From Alphaproteobacteria bacterium (GTDB taxonomy: Bacteria; Pseudomonadota; Alphaproteobacteria; Sphingomonadales; Sphingomonadaceae): a stretch of DNA of 19,138 nucleotides. Below are positions 7,713 to 14,828 of the stretch, in pieces (position 1 is the stretch's first letter; each line of letters begins with the position of its first letter). The notes under the pieces were generated by a model, which ran no database searches, was not told where the DNA came from, and was given only the letters and a program-made list of their open reading frames with translations. The position numbers were made by a program, and so were the translations under genes. Location of the stretch: the NCBI GenBank assembly GCA_018830415.1, contig JAHJSJ010000336.1:1-19138 (forward strand), read 5' to 3'.

Positions 7713-9173
7713 ATGCAGATAATTTTCACCTCCACCTCGCCTTCCACCGTCCGCCTGCACGCCCGCGTGGTCAATCAGGGGGCGGCGTTGACCGGGCTGG
7801 ACGCGGCACTGGTCGAAGGGGCGGCAGCATCGCGCTTTTCCGGGCGCGCGGGGCAGGTGTTTGAAAGCTTCACCAGCGTTGAAGGCGCGGTGAAACGGAT
7901 TTCGCTGGCAGGCGCGGGGGAGGCTGACGGGGCCGACCGGCGGCTCGATTGCGAACGCGCAGGCGCGGCGCTGGTGGCAAAGTATCTGGTTTCGACCGAA
8001 CGCGCGATGGTGCTCGATCTGGGGCAGGCGGGATTGTCGGTGGACGATGCGGCGGCGGTGCTGCTCGGCCTGCGCCTGCGCTCCTGGCGGCATGACAAGT
8101 ATCGCACCAAGCTGTCGGCTGAAAAGCGCCCCAGCCTTGAAACGGTGCACGTCATCAATGCCCCCGCCGGCACCGAAGCCGCGTGGGAACGCGAAGCCGC
8201 GCTGGCCAAGGGCGTCGAATTCACCCGCGATCTGGTGACCGAAGCGCCCAATGTGATCTACCCCGAAACCTTTGTTGCCGCCTGCCAGAAAGCCTTCGCC
8301 GGGACGGGCGCGGAAATCACCGTGCTGAGCGAGGCCGAAATGGAAGCGCTCGGCATGGGCGCGCTGGTCGCGGTGGGGCGCGGGTCGGAACGCGAATCGA
8401 AACTGATCGCGATCCGCTGGAACGGCGGCGCAGCGGACGAAAAGCCGACCGTGTTCGTCGGCAAGGGCGTCACCTTCGATACCGGCGGCATCTCGCTGAA
8501 GCCCGGCCCCGGCATGGAGGACATGAAGTGGGACATGGGCGGGGCAGGCGCGGTGGCTGGCGCGATGCTGGCCATCGTCACCCGCAAGGCCAAGGCCAAT
8601 GTGATCGGCGTGATGGGCCTGGTTGAAAATATGCCCGACGGTAAGGCGCAGCGCCCCGGCGATATCGTCACCACCATGAGCGGGCAGACGGTCGAAGTGC
8701 TCAACACCGATGCCGAAGGGCGGCTGGTATTGTGCGACGCGCTGCACTGGGCGCAGGAACAATATGATGCGGCGCGGATCGTCGATCTGGCCACGCTGAC
8801 GGGCGCGATGATCATTGCGCTGGGCAATGAACATGGCGGGATGTTCGCCAATGACGATACGCTGGCCGGGCAACTGGCCGCAGCGGGCAAGGCCAGCGGC
8901 GACAAGCTGTGGCGGATGCCGCTCAGCCCCAATTACGACAAGCTGATCGATTCGCCGATTGCCGACATCAAGAATGTCGGCCCGCGCGAAGCCGGGTCGA
9001 TCACCGCCGCGCAGTTCCTGCAACGCTTCATCAAGGACGGCACGCCGTGGGCGCATCTCGACATTGCCGGGATGGTGTGGGCGGCCAAGCCGGGGCACTC
9101 GTGGGAAAAAGGCGCAACCGGATACGGCGCGCGGCTGCTCGACCAGTTCGTGCGCGATGTGGTGGAAGGCTAA
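7713..9173 (+). CDS. pepA: Leucyl aminopeptidase (M17 family)
   Basis: A two-metal cytosolic aminopeptidase that removes N-terminal residues from peptides. ATG at 7713 (upstream GCGGAG) gives 486 residues, close to the family's ~500; the frame is open further upstream to 7635 but that extension is not peptidase-like. The signature NTDAEGRL is at 331-338 (metal ligands Asp333 and Glu335, catalytic Arg337). Lys251, Asp256 and Lys263 lie in the region FVGKGVTFDTGGISLKPG, and Asp274 in MKWDMGG. VTEAPNVIYPETF at about 175-187 also fits the family. In E. coli the enzyme doubles as a DNA-binding protein in Xer recombination; nothing here shows that. It is followed closely by the DUF2256 gene and holC; pepA-holC adjacency is common in proteobacteria. 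Confidence 0.97.
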   Translation: MQIIFTSTSPSTVRLHARVVNQGAALTGLDAALVEGAAASRFSGRAGQVFESFTSVEGAVKRISLAGAGEADGADRRLDCERAGAALVAKYLVSTERAMVLDLGQAGLSVDDAAAVLLGLRLRSWRHDKYRTKLSAEKRPSLETVHVINAPAGTEAAWEREAALAKGVEFTRDLVTEAPNVIYPETFVAACQKAFAGTGAEITVLSEAEMEALGMGALVAVGRGSERESKLIAIRWNGGAADEKPTVFVGKGVTFDTGGISLKPGPGMEDMKWDMGGAGAVAGAMLAIVTRKAKANVIGVMGLVENMPDGKAQRPGDIVTTMSGQTVEVLNTDAEGRLVLCDALHWAQEQYDAARIVDLATLTGAMIIALGNEHGGMFANDDTLAGQLAAAGKASGDKLWRMPLSPNYDKLIDSPIADIKNVGPREAGSITAAQFLQRFIKDGTPWAHLDIAGMVWAAKPGHSWEKGATGYGARLLDQFVRDVVEG

Positions 9174-9184
9174 GGTCGCGCATC

Positions 9185-9216
9185 TCCGGCCTCAATTAGC
9201 AAAGTGGTAGGCCGGA
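9185..9216 (+). promoter_or_regulatory. Inverted repeat covering the DUF2256 ribosome-binding region
   Basis: TCCGGCCT (9185-9192) and AGGCCGGA (9209-9216) are perfect inverted arms with a 16-base loop, starting 11 bases after the pepA stop. The right arm contains the AGG and GGA that would serve as ribosome-binding sequence for the ATG at 9218. In the mRNA the hairpin could hide that site. There is no following U run, so it is not a typical terminator. Confidence 0.55.
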
Positions 9217-9217
9217 A

Positions 9218-9370
9218 ATGCCGAAAATGCGTAGCAAATCTGACCTGCCGGCCAAAACCTGCCTCACCTGCGGACTGCCATTCACATGGCGCAAGAAGTG
9301 GGAGCGCGATTGGGACAATGTGAAGTATTGTTCCGATCGGTGCCGGAGCGGGAAGGGGCCTAGTCAGTGA
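9218..9370 (+). CDS. DUF2256 small zinc-finger protein
   Basis: A 50-residue product (ATG 9218; ATG 9227 is also in frame). It has the DUF2256 pattern: KTCLTCG (Cys15, Cys18), then PFTWRKKWERDWDNVKYC, then CSDRC (Cys38, Cys42). The four cysteines most likely bind one zinc. The function is unknown; I recall family members often lying near photolyase/cryptochrome genes, but none is in this window. It sits between pepA and holC, and its TGA overlaps the holC GTG as GTGA, so coupled translation is likely. The hairpin at 9185-9216 overlaps its ribosome-binding region. Given the strong family pattern, this is a real gene despite its size. Confidence 0.87.
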   Translation: MPKMRSKSDLPAKTCLTCGLPFTWRKKWERDWDNVKYCSDRCRSGKGPSQ

Positions 9371-9801
9371 AGCTCGATTTCTGGCAATATACCGATGACC
9401 CGCTCGAAAAGGTCGTCGCCCTGATCGCCAAGCGGGTGTTGGGCGAAGGCGCGCGGTTGCTGGTGGTTTCGGATGACCCCGCGCAGCGCGCCGCCATTGC
9501 CCGCGCGCTGTGGCAGGCGGGGCCGGAAAGCTTCCTTGCCAATGGTGAGGCCGATGCCCCCGGCGGGGCGGATCAACCGATCCTGCTGTCCGCTGAATCT
9601 GCCGCCAGCAACGGGGCGAGCCACCTGATCCTTGCCGACGGGGTGTTTCGCGATACCCCCGGCTTTGCCCGCACCTTCCTGCTGTTCCCGCCCGATGCCG
9701 CACCCGCCGCACGGGCTGCATGGCGCGCGCAGGATGGCCGCGAAGATGTGGAACGCGCCTATTTCACGCAGGAAGACGGGCGCTGGGTCAAGAAAGGCTG
9801 A
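9367..9801 (+). CDS. holC: DNA polymerase III chi subunit
   Basis: Chi links the clamp loader to single-stranded DNA-binding protein at the replication fork. The 144-residue product shows the family's opening (LDFWQY), the conserved early helix and strand (EKVVALIAKRVLGEGARLLVVSDD), LWQAGPESFLAN, DQPILLS near 84-90, and the C-terminal FLLFPPDA plus the final YFTQEDGRWVKK. The start is GTG at 9367, overlapping the DUF2256 stop by 4 bp. Its position downstream of pepA is the usual context and supports the call. The bases around its stop codon are part of a 19-bp tandem duplication (9785-9823). Confidence 0.92.
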   Translation: MKLDFWQYTDDPLEKVVALIAKRVLGEGARLLVVSDDPAQRAAIARALWQAGPESFLANGEADAPGGADQPILLSAESAASNGASHLILADGVFRDTPGFARTFLLFPPDAAPAARAAWRAQDGREDVERAYFTQEDGRWVKKG

Positions 9802-9823
9802 GGGGGTCAAAAAGGGCTGAGGG
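9785..9823 (+). repeat. 19-bp tandem duplication over the holC stop codon
   Basis: GGGTCAAGAAAGGCTGAGGG at 9785-9804 and GGGTCAAAAAGGGCTGAGGG at 9804-9823 differ at two positions. The unit contains the last codons of holC (Val-Lys-Lys-Gly-stop), so the second copy is a remnant of the gene end in the following gap (9802-9882). It looks like a slippage duplication and leaves holC intact. Confidence 0.6.
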
Positions 9824-9882
9824 CTTGCCGCAGCAACCCGAATCAATGATATTGATGCGCGTGATGTGACGGGGGATTGCAG

Positions 9883-10398
9883 ATGCGTAAGGTGGCATTG
9901 GTATTGGCAAGCAGCGCGGCATTTTCGCTCGCCGCCTGCGGCAGTTCGGAAACGTCGGGCGAATTCACCACCGAGGACGGCGAAACCGCCGAATACACCA
10001 TCGACAAGGATACCGGCGAAACCAGCATGACGGTCGAAGGGCCGGATGGCACCGCCACCTTGCGTTCGGGCGCGGATGTGCCGGTCAGCCTGCCCGCTGG
10101 CTTCAGCCTGTTTCCCGGATCAAAGGTGATCACCAACACCGTTGTCAACCAGCCCGGCGGGCAGGGGACAATGGTGATGTTCGAGGCAGACGCCGCCGCC
10201 GACACGGTCATCGCCCATTACCGCGATCAGGCCAAGGCCGCCGGGTTCGCGATCCAGATCGAAATGAACACCAACGGCACCCTGATGATCGGCGGGGAGC
10301 GCGAGCGCGACGGTTCAACCCTGTCGATCACCGCGACCGACAATCAGGAAGATGCAACCACCGGACAGATCATCATCGGCAGCAAGACCGGCGGGTAA
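9883..10398 (+). CDS. Small lipoprotein of unknown function
   Basis: The 171-residue product starts MRKVALVLASSAAFSLAACGSS: a short positive N-terminus, a hydrophobic core and a lipobox LAAC with lipidated Cys19, so it should be membrane-anchored facing the periplasm. The mature part is acidic and threonine-rich (TTEDGETAEYTIDKDTGET), followed by a conserved-looking LPAGFSLFPGSKVITNT stretch at about 71-87 and a later alpha/beta region (DTVIAHYRDQAKAAGFAI). ATG 9883 is chosen over TTG 9877 because GGGGGA at 9871-9876 is then well spaced. It follows holC by 81 bp and ends 12 bp before the stop of the convergent intradiol dioxygenase gene. I know similar sphingomonad lipoproteins only as hypothetical. 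Confidence 0.85.
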   Translation: MRKVALVLASSAAFSLAACGSSETSGEFTTEDGETAEYTIDKDTGETSMTVEGPDGTATLRSGADVPVSLPAGFSLFPGSKVITNTVVNQPGGQGTMVMFEADAAADTVIAHYRDQAKAAGFAIQIEMNTNGTLMIGGERERDGSTLSITATDNQEDATTGQIIIGSKTGG

Positions 10399-10410
10399 GC
10401 GCCGCCAGCG

Positions 10411-11049
10411 TCAGCTGTCGCTCACCACGATGTCCCAGCGATAGCGGTCTGCTGCCTGCTGGGCCGCCATCGCGGTGATCGCGTCCTCGCCAAGCTGGTT
10501 ATAGAGCGCGTCCTTGCTGTTGGTGACGTGGTCTTCGCTGAAATACATCTGCGTTATCAACCGGTGCTGGCGACCACGCACGTCGAAGTGGATGTGCGGC
10601 GTGCGCCAGCCAATCGGGCTCGAATAGCCTGCTGGTTTGATCGTCATCACCCGCCATTCGCCGCTTGGGCCGGTGATCAGCCGGGCAAAGCCCTGGAAGT
10701 TCGGATCGAGTGGGGCGGTGGCAATATCGCCCGGATGATCATAGCGACCGGCGGCATTGCATTGCCATAATTCCAGTTCGGCACCGCGGACGGGATTGCC
10801 CCGGCTGTCGAGCACGCGCCCGGTCACTTCGATGACTCGACCCAACGCTCGCCCGGTATTGCCCTTGATCATGGTCATGTCGAAATCATCATCGGCTGGA
10901 CGCATTATCGGATAGAATGGGCCGAGCGGGCCGCTGGCAGTCTGCGCTGGTGTCGCCGCACGGGCGATGCCGCCGGTCGCAATGATGCCTGCTGCGGTTA
11001 GTGCGGCACCAGCAAAGCGCCGCCGTGATAGCGTGTAATCGTTTTCCAT
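10411..11049 (-). CDS. Tat-exported intradiol ring-cleavage dioxygenase-like protein
   Basis: Relative of protocatechuate 3,4-dioxygenase and catechol 1,2-dioxygenase, which open catechol rings using Fe(III). The 212-residue product begins with a twin-arginine signal (SRRRFAGAALTAAG, residues 8-21), so it is probably exported folded. All four iron ligands appear present: Tyr103 in ELWQCNAAGRYDHP, Tyr142 in KPAGYSSP, and His152 and His154 in RTPHIHFDV; Arg149 matches the catalytic Arg. The loop from the second Tyr to the first His is 3 residues shorter than I recall for PcaH. ATG 11049 is chosen because TTGGGGGGA precedes it. It stands alone, with no beta-ketoadipate genes nearby, so the true substrate is unknown. 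Divergent from ndk. Confidence 0.88.
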   Translation of the reverse strand: MENDYTLSRRRFAGAALTAAGIIATGGIARAATPAQTASGPLGPFYPIMRPADDDFDMTMIKGNTGRALGRVIEVTGRVLDSRGNPVRGAELELWQCNAAGRYDHPGDIATAPLDPNFQGFARLITGPSGEWRVMTIKPAGYSSPIGWRTPHIHFDVRGRQHRLITQMYFSEDHVTNSKDALYNQLGEDAITAMAAQQAADRYRWDIVVSDS

Positions 11050-11210
11050 GTGTCCCCCCAATTCCCCAAGCTGCATTGCATAGCATATTTGCTCGATCAA
11101 GAAAACGGCAGGCGCCGAGAACACCGCGCGCGACGCTTGCCATTTTGCAGCGCAGCATCTACGGGCGCGGCCAACATCCCCTATAAAAATACGTCCACAG
11201 GAGCATAATC

Positions 11211-11633
11211 ATGGCGGTTACCCGCACCTTTTCGATCATCAAGCCCGATGCTACCCGTCGCAACCTGACCGGCGCGGTTACCAAGATGCTGGAAGACGCT
11301 GGCCTGCGCGTCGTCGCGTCCAAGCGCATCCACATGACCCGCGATCAGGCCGAAGGTTTCTACGGCGTGCACCGCGAACGCCCGTTCTTTGGCGAGCTGG
11401 TCGATTTCATGATGAGCGAGCCGGTGGTGGTGCAGGTGCTCGAAGGCGAAGACGCCGTAGCCCGCAACCGCGAAGTGATGGGCGCGACCAACCCGGCGGA
11501 CGCTGCCCCCGGCACGATCCGCAAGGAACTCGCCCTGTCGATCGGTGAAAACACCGTTCACGGTTCGGATTCGGAAGAAAACGCCGCCATCGAAATCGCG
11601 TTCTTCTTCAAGGATGAAGAAATCGTCGGCTGA
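11211..11633 (+). CDS. ndk: Nucleoside diphosphate kinase
   Basis: Transfers the gamma-phosphate from ATP to other NDPs through a phosphohistidine. The 140-residue length is exactly typical. Visible: RTFSIIKPDATRRN at 5-18, RNREVMGATNPADAAPGTIR at about 85-104, and NTVHGSDSEENAAIEIAFFF with the catalytic His117. The ribosome-binding site CAGGAG lies 7-8 bases before the ATG. It has its own promoter region shared with the divergent intradiol dioxygenase (161 bp gap, 11050-11210), and a strong intrinsic terminator follows, so it is probably transcribed alone. A TATAAAAAT at 11182 resembles a -10 box, but no matching -35 is clear. Confidence 0.98.
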   Translation: MAVTRTFSIIKPDATRRNLTGAVTKMLEDAGLRVVASKRIHMTRDQAEGFYGVHRERPFFGELVDFMMSEPVVVQVLEGEDAVARNREVMGATNPADAAPGTIRKELALSIGENTVHGSDSEENAAIEIAFFFKDEEIVG

Positions 11634-11655
11634 TTTTTCAGACCGGATGAAATGC

Positions 11656-11685
11656 AAAGGGCCGCTCCGAAAGGGGTGGCCTTTT
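11656..11685 (+). terminator. Intrinsic terminator of ndk
   Basis: GGCCGCTCC (11660-11668) and GGGGTGGCC (11673-11681) pair over 9 positions, with G-U pairs at two, around a GAAA loop. The stem is extended by the AAAG before it and the TTTT after it. It lies 22 bases beyond the ndk stop. Confidence 0.85.
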
Positions 11686-11723
11686 CGTTATATCCCACAC
11701 CTGTTTTCGTTATATCCCACACC
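11682..11723 (+). repeat. 22-bp-period tandem repeat after the ndk terminator
   Basis: TTTTCGTTATATCCCACACC occurs at 11682-11701 and again, identically, at 11704-11723. The first copy contains the U run of the ndk terminator, so the duplication copied the terminator tail without its stem. The second copy runs straight into the REP-like element. Confidence 0.8.
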
Positions 11724-11724
11724 C

Positions 11725-11817
11725 GTTCGCCCTGAGCTTGTCGAAGGGCCGTTCTGGTTTTTCCTGGGCGCGCGCGAGGAAAAGTAAAAGCAGTCCTTCG
11801 ACAAGCTCAGGACGAGC
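11725..11817. repeat. REP-like inverted pair (GTTCGYCCTGAGCTTGTCGAAGG type)
   Basis: The left unit 11725-11749 reads GTTCGCCCTGAGCTTGTCGAAGGGC in two overlapping parts: GTTCGCCCTGAGC and GAGCTTGTCGAAGGGC. The right unit 11795-11817 is its inverse (CCTTCGACAAGCTCAGG then ACGAGC). Between them TTTTCCT (11759-11765) and AGGAAAA (11777-11783) form a nested hairpin, so the whole block can fold as one long stem. Units of this type are abundant intergenic repeats in sphingomonads (recall). The element lies between the convergent ndk and sulfotransferase genes and may stop read-through from the minus strand. It is non-coding. Confidence 0.82.
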
Positions 11818-11843
11818 GGGGTTTTTGGCTGGGATTTTCCGTG

Positions 11844-13049
11844 TCAGCCCGCCTTGGCAAAGCGCGCCAATTGCTGCGAATGCGCGTGGTGCAGGCCGCC
11901 CTTGCTTGCCGCCATCCGCTTGCGCATTGCCGCCAGTGCCTGAGGCGTAAGCGCAAGCCCAAGATCGGCGTAACAGCGCCGGATCGCCGCCTCCCAATCG
12001 GTATTCAATTCATCGAAGGCAAGCCGCGTCACCTGCCCATGCCATCCGGCCAGCGTGTCGGCCATGCGCTTATCACGCAGCGCGATCTTGCGGCGCCAGC
12101 GCGCTGTAATCGCGTCAAGATCGCAGCTGTCGGACTGCATCGCCATCTGGTTCGCTGCCAGCGATACCGCGCTGCGCAGCACCGCGTCAGGATCACGCTG
12201 GGCGATCACCAACCGGGCGTCGGGGAACGCGGTGAGCAGTGCGGGCAGATCCTCGGCAAAGGCGGGCACCTTCATCACGCGGGGCTTTGTCGCCAGCGCG
12301 CGCGTGTCGGCGTCGGTGCGCAGGATGCGTGCCATCTCGCGGTAGATCGGCGCAGGGTCGCGCGCTTCGCTCCACGCCGAATAGGTCGGGATGTGCCACT
12401 GCGATTCGTAGATCGAATGGTGCAGCGCGGCCGAAATCCATGCCAGTTCCTCCTCCACCGCGCCCGGAGCCATCGGATGGATTGCCTGCATCCACGGATT
12501 GAGCGCGCCGAGCATGGCGAGTTCGACCGCCGCCTTGACCCGGTTCAGCCCGAACCGCGCGGGCACCGGGTGATAGGCATCGCAATAGCGGGTGTGCGAA
12601 TGCGCCGGATCCGCCGCCAGCAGGGTGTGGATGCGCGTTGTCCCGCTGCGCATATGGCCGATAACGATGATCGGCGGGGCGAGGCGCGTTTCGAGCAATC
12701 TGGGACGCTTCAGCCACAGCGCGCCGAAAGCGAGGCGGTTCTTGACCACGCGCGACAACTGCCCCCACGCCATCGCGCGGCCCAGCGGGTTGAGATCGGC
12801 TTCGGCCTCAACCACCGCACACAGGCGTTGCAGCCGCTCGCGAAAATCGGAGACGTCTTCGGGCGCGCGCCCGCCCTGTTCGACCGCCTCGGCCCGCGCG
12901 CCATAGGGCTTGGCCGCCAGCGCCCACAACGCATCGGGATCAAGGTTCGGCGGCGGCAGCCAGCCTGTGGCCCATGCCTTCCCCAGAAAATCACTGGCCC
13001 GCTGCGCCAACGGCCCGCGCGCCAGAGGATGATCGCGGGCGGGCGCCAT
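11844..13049 (-). CDS. Sulfotransferase family protein
   Basis: Probable PAPS-dependent sulfotransferase of the Sulfotransfer_3 type; the acceptor is unknown. The 401-residue product shows the phosphosulfate-binding loop IIVIGHMRSGTTRIHTLL (GHMRSGTT at 131-138), a central HPMAPGAVEEELAW at 191-204 typical of this group, MKVPAF at 259-264, and the 3'-phosphate-binding region FPDARLVIAQRDPDAVLRSAVSL (Arg285, Ser293). No signal peptide or membrane segment is seen, so it is cytosolic. The ATG at 13049 overlaps the purN stop as TGATG, so it is the third gene of a purM-purN-sulfotransferase unit. That link is odd for a purine operon and may be mere read-through. A REP-like element follows it. Confidence 0.86.
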   Translation of the reverse strand: MAPARDHPLARGPLAQRASDFLGKAWATGWLPPPNLDPDALWALAAKPYGARAEAVEQGGRAPEDVSDFRERLQRLCAVVEAEADLNPLGRAMAWGQLSRVVKNRLAFGALWLKRPRLLETRLAPPIIVIGHMRSGTTRIHTLLAADPAHSHTRYCDAYHPVPARFGLNRVKAAVELAMLGALNPWMQAIHPMAPGAVEEELAWISAALHHSIYESQWHIPTYSAWSEARDPAPIYREMARILRTDADTRALATKPRVMKVPAFAEDLPALLTAFPDARLVIAQRDPDAVLRSAVSLAANQMAMQSDSCDLDAITARWRRKIALRDKRMADTLAGWHGQVTRLAFDELNTDWEAAIRRCYADLGLALTPQALAAMRKRMAASKGGLHHAHSQQLARFAKAG

Positions 13050-13645
13050 CAGAATTCGTCCGCGATGTCCATGAAGCGCGACACATAGTTGGTCACCGCG
13101 CGCGGATAGAGCTGATGTTCGGCCAAGCGCACCCGCTCGGCGAGGGTTGCGGGGGTGTCATCGCTCGCAATCGCGACGCGCGCCTGCGCCAGCACCTCGC
13201 CTGCGTCGAGCTCGGGCGTGACCAGATGCACGCTCGCGCCTGCGTGGCTATCGCCTGCCGCAATGGCGCGGGCGAAGGCATCAAGCCCCTTGTATTTGGG
13301 CAGCAGCGACGGGTGGATATTGAGCATCCGCCCTGCCCAACGTTGCACAAATCCGTCTGACAGGATGCGCATATAGCCCGCCAGCACGATAAAATCCGCG
13401 CCCGCGTCTCTGACAGCGGCTTCCATCACCGCGTCATGATCCGCGCGGGCCATGCCCTTGTGCGATTGGGCGAAGGTCGCCGCGCCTTCAAGCGCGGCCA
13501 GCGCCAGCCCCGGCGCCGCTGCGTCATTGCTGGCGACCAGCACCACTTCGTAAGGGCAATCGCCCATGCGGCTGGCATAGAGCAGCGCGGCCATATTGGT
13601 GCCCGCGCCGGAAATCAGAATGGCGATGCGGGCTTTTTCAGCCAA
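13049..13645 (-). CDS. purN: Phosphoribosylglycinamide formyltransferase (GAR transformylase 1)
   Basis: Transfers a formyl group from 10-formyl-THF to GAR, step 3 of purine synthesis. The product is 198 residues from TTG 13645, which lies inside the purM 3' end (8-bp overlap). The upstream open frame to 13765 is only antisense-like sequence shared with purM. Visible: IAILISGAGTNMAAL at 7-21, and the catalytic triad Asn109 and His111 in LNIHPSLLPKYKG plus Asp147 in PELDAGEVLAQ; these sit exactly 3 positions later than E. coli Asn106/His108/Asp144. No ATG start exists near the conserved N-terminus, so the TTG is likely. Coupled to purM before it and to the sulfotransferase after it. Confidence 0.95.
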   Translation of the reverse strand: MAEKARIAILISGAGTNMAALLYASRMGDCPYEVVLVASNDAAAPGLALAALEGAATFAQSHKGMARADHDAVMEAAVRDAGADFIVLAGYMRILSDGFVQRWAGRMLNIHPSLLPKYKGLDAFARAIAAGDSHAGASVHLVTPELDAGEVLAQARVAIASDDTPATLAERVRLAEHQLYPRAVTNYVSRFMDIADEF

Positions 13646-14759
13646 GATGCGTCGCGCTCCAGCCGCTTCTGGCCGACCATGTTTCCGCCGATCCGCGCAC
13701 GGTGCAGCCTTTGTCACCCGCCTCGATCCGGCCGACGGGCAGCACGGTTTCGCTCGCCGCCTCAAGCTGTTGCGTTACATCGGCCACCTTGTCCGCCGCC
13801 ACGGCCAGCACCATGCCGACCCCGCAATTGAAGGTGCGCGCCATTTCCTCAGGCTCGATCTGTCCTTGCGCTTGCAGAAACGCCATCAGCCGCGGCTGCG
13901 GCCACAGATCGGCATCGACCACCGCGTGGGCACCATCGGGCAGGATGCGCGGGATGTTTTCGAGCAATCCGCCGCCAGTGATGTGGGCCAGCGCGTTGAT
14001 CATCCCGGCGCGGATCAGCGGCAGCAGGCTGGCCACGTAAATGCGCGTCGGTGCGATCAGCGCGTCGATCAGCAATTGATCCTGATCGAACAGGGCAGGG
14101 CGGTTCAGCTTCCACCCCTTGTCCGCAGCCAGCCTGCGCACCAGCGAATAGCCATTGGAATGCACGCCTGACGAGGCGAGGCCGATCAGCACATCACCCG
14201 GCGCGACCTTGTCACCGGTCAATTGTTCACCGCGTTCGACCGCGCCGACGCAGAACCCGGCAAGGTCATAATCGCCCGCCGCATACATTCCCGGCATTTC
14301 CGCCGTCTCGCCGCCGATCAGCGCGCATCCGGCGATCTTGCAGCCTTCTGCGATGCCCGCGATCACCCGCTCGGCCACCCCGTTTTCCAGCTTGCCGGTG
14401 GCAAAATAATCAAGGAAAAACAGCGGTTCCGCGCCCTGAACGATCAGATCATTGACGCACATCGCGACCAGATCAATGCCGACGGTATCGTGCCGGTCAT
14501 GGTCAATCGCCAGTTTCAGCTTGGTGCCCACGCCATCATTGGCGGCGACCAGCAGCGGATCACGATATCCTGCGGCCTTGGGATCGAAAAACCCACCGAA
14601 TCCGCCAAGTTCGCTGGTCGCACCGGGACGCGCGGTGGCCCTGGCCAGCGGGGCGATGGCTTTGACCAGCGCATTGCCAGCCGCAATCGATACGCCCGCA
14701 TCGGCATAGGTGTAGGAGGAGCCATCCGGCCCGCCATTTGATGTTTTCCCGGCAGTCAT
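13638..14759 (-). CDS. purM: Phosphoribosylformylglycinamidine cyclo-ligase (AIR synthetase)
   Basis: ATP-dependent closure of FGAM to AIR, step 5 of purine synthesis. The frame runs open to 15650 antisense to the next gene, but ATG 14759 gives a normal product of 373 residues. Visible: SYTYADAGVSIAAGN at 15-29, the nucleotide-binding DGVGTKL at 75-81, DLIVQGAEPLFFLDY at 104-118, the GCALIGGETAEMPGMY region, GLASSGVHSNGYSLVR, and HITGGGLLENIPRILP. The N-terminus is some 10-15 residues longer than in E. coli (Gly/Ser-rich). The 69-bp gap to the divergent gene at 14829 must hold its promoter. Confidence 0.97.
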   Translation of the reverse strand: MTAGKTSNGGPDGSSYTYADAGVSIAAGNALVKAIAPLARATARPGATSELGGFGGFFDPKAAGYRDPLLVAANDGVGTKLKLAIDHDRHDTVGIDLVAMCVNDLIVQGAEPLFFLDYFATGKLENGVAERVIAGIAEGCKIAGCALIGGETAEMPGMYAAGDYDLAGFCVGAVERGEQLTGDKVAPGDVLIGLASSGVHSNGYSLVRRLAADKGWKLNRPALFDQDQLLIDALIAPTRIYVASLLPLIRAGMINALAHITGGGLLENIPRILPDGAHAVVDADLWPQPRLMAFLQAQGQIEPEEMARTFNCGVGMVLAVAADKVADVTQQLEAASETVLPVGRIEAGDKGCTVRGSAETWSARSGWSATHLG

Positions 14760-14796
14760 GCACGCCGCTTTAGCCTTTCGCGCTTGGAATTCCACT

Positions 14797-14815
14797 CGCC
14801 TTTGGGCAAAAGGCG
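14797..14815. promoter_or_regulatory. Inverted repeat in the divergent purM / DUF2066-like gap
   Basis: CGCCTTT (14797-14803) and AAAGGCG (14809-14815) are perfect 7-base arms around GGGCA, in the 69-bp gap 14760-14828. It could be an operator for one or both genes, or a leader hairpin of the plus-strand gene, whose start is 13 bases further on. It does not match the enterobacterial PurR box. Confidence 0.35.
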
Positions 14816-14828
14816 CGCGATTTCCCCG

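Noticed and set aside
7563..9098. Open frame on the minus strand joining lptD upstream to make a 1272-residue product
   Set aside because: It is antisense to pepA, whose motifs are certain. The extra sequence is rich in His, Arg and Gly with no family features, and lptD has a normal start plus signal peptide at 7562.
11160..11195. Promoter with TATAAAAAT as -10 box for ndk
   Set aside because: No credible -35 box lies 16-18 bp upstream, and alphaproteobacterial promoters are poorly predicted by such matches.
11710..11997. Short minus-strand frame containing RPELVEG and PFDKLRANG
   Set aside because: These peptides are the known false translation of the REP-like palindrome, not a protein.
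11841..13088. Long plus-strand frame (415 residues) over the sulfotransferase
   Set aside because: It is the antisense of a gene with clear sulfotransferase motifs, and is rich in Arg, His and Gln with no recognisable domain.
14797..14815. PurR-type operator for purM
   Set aside because: The repeat does not match the ACGCAAACGTTTGCGT consensus; it is kept only as an unassigned inverted repeat.
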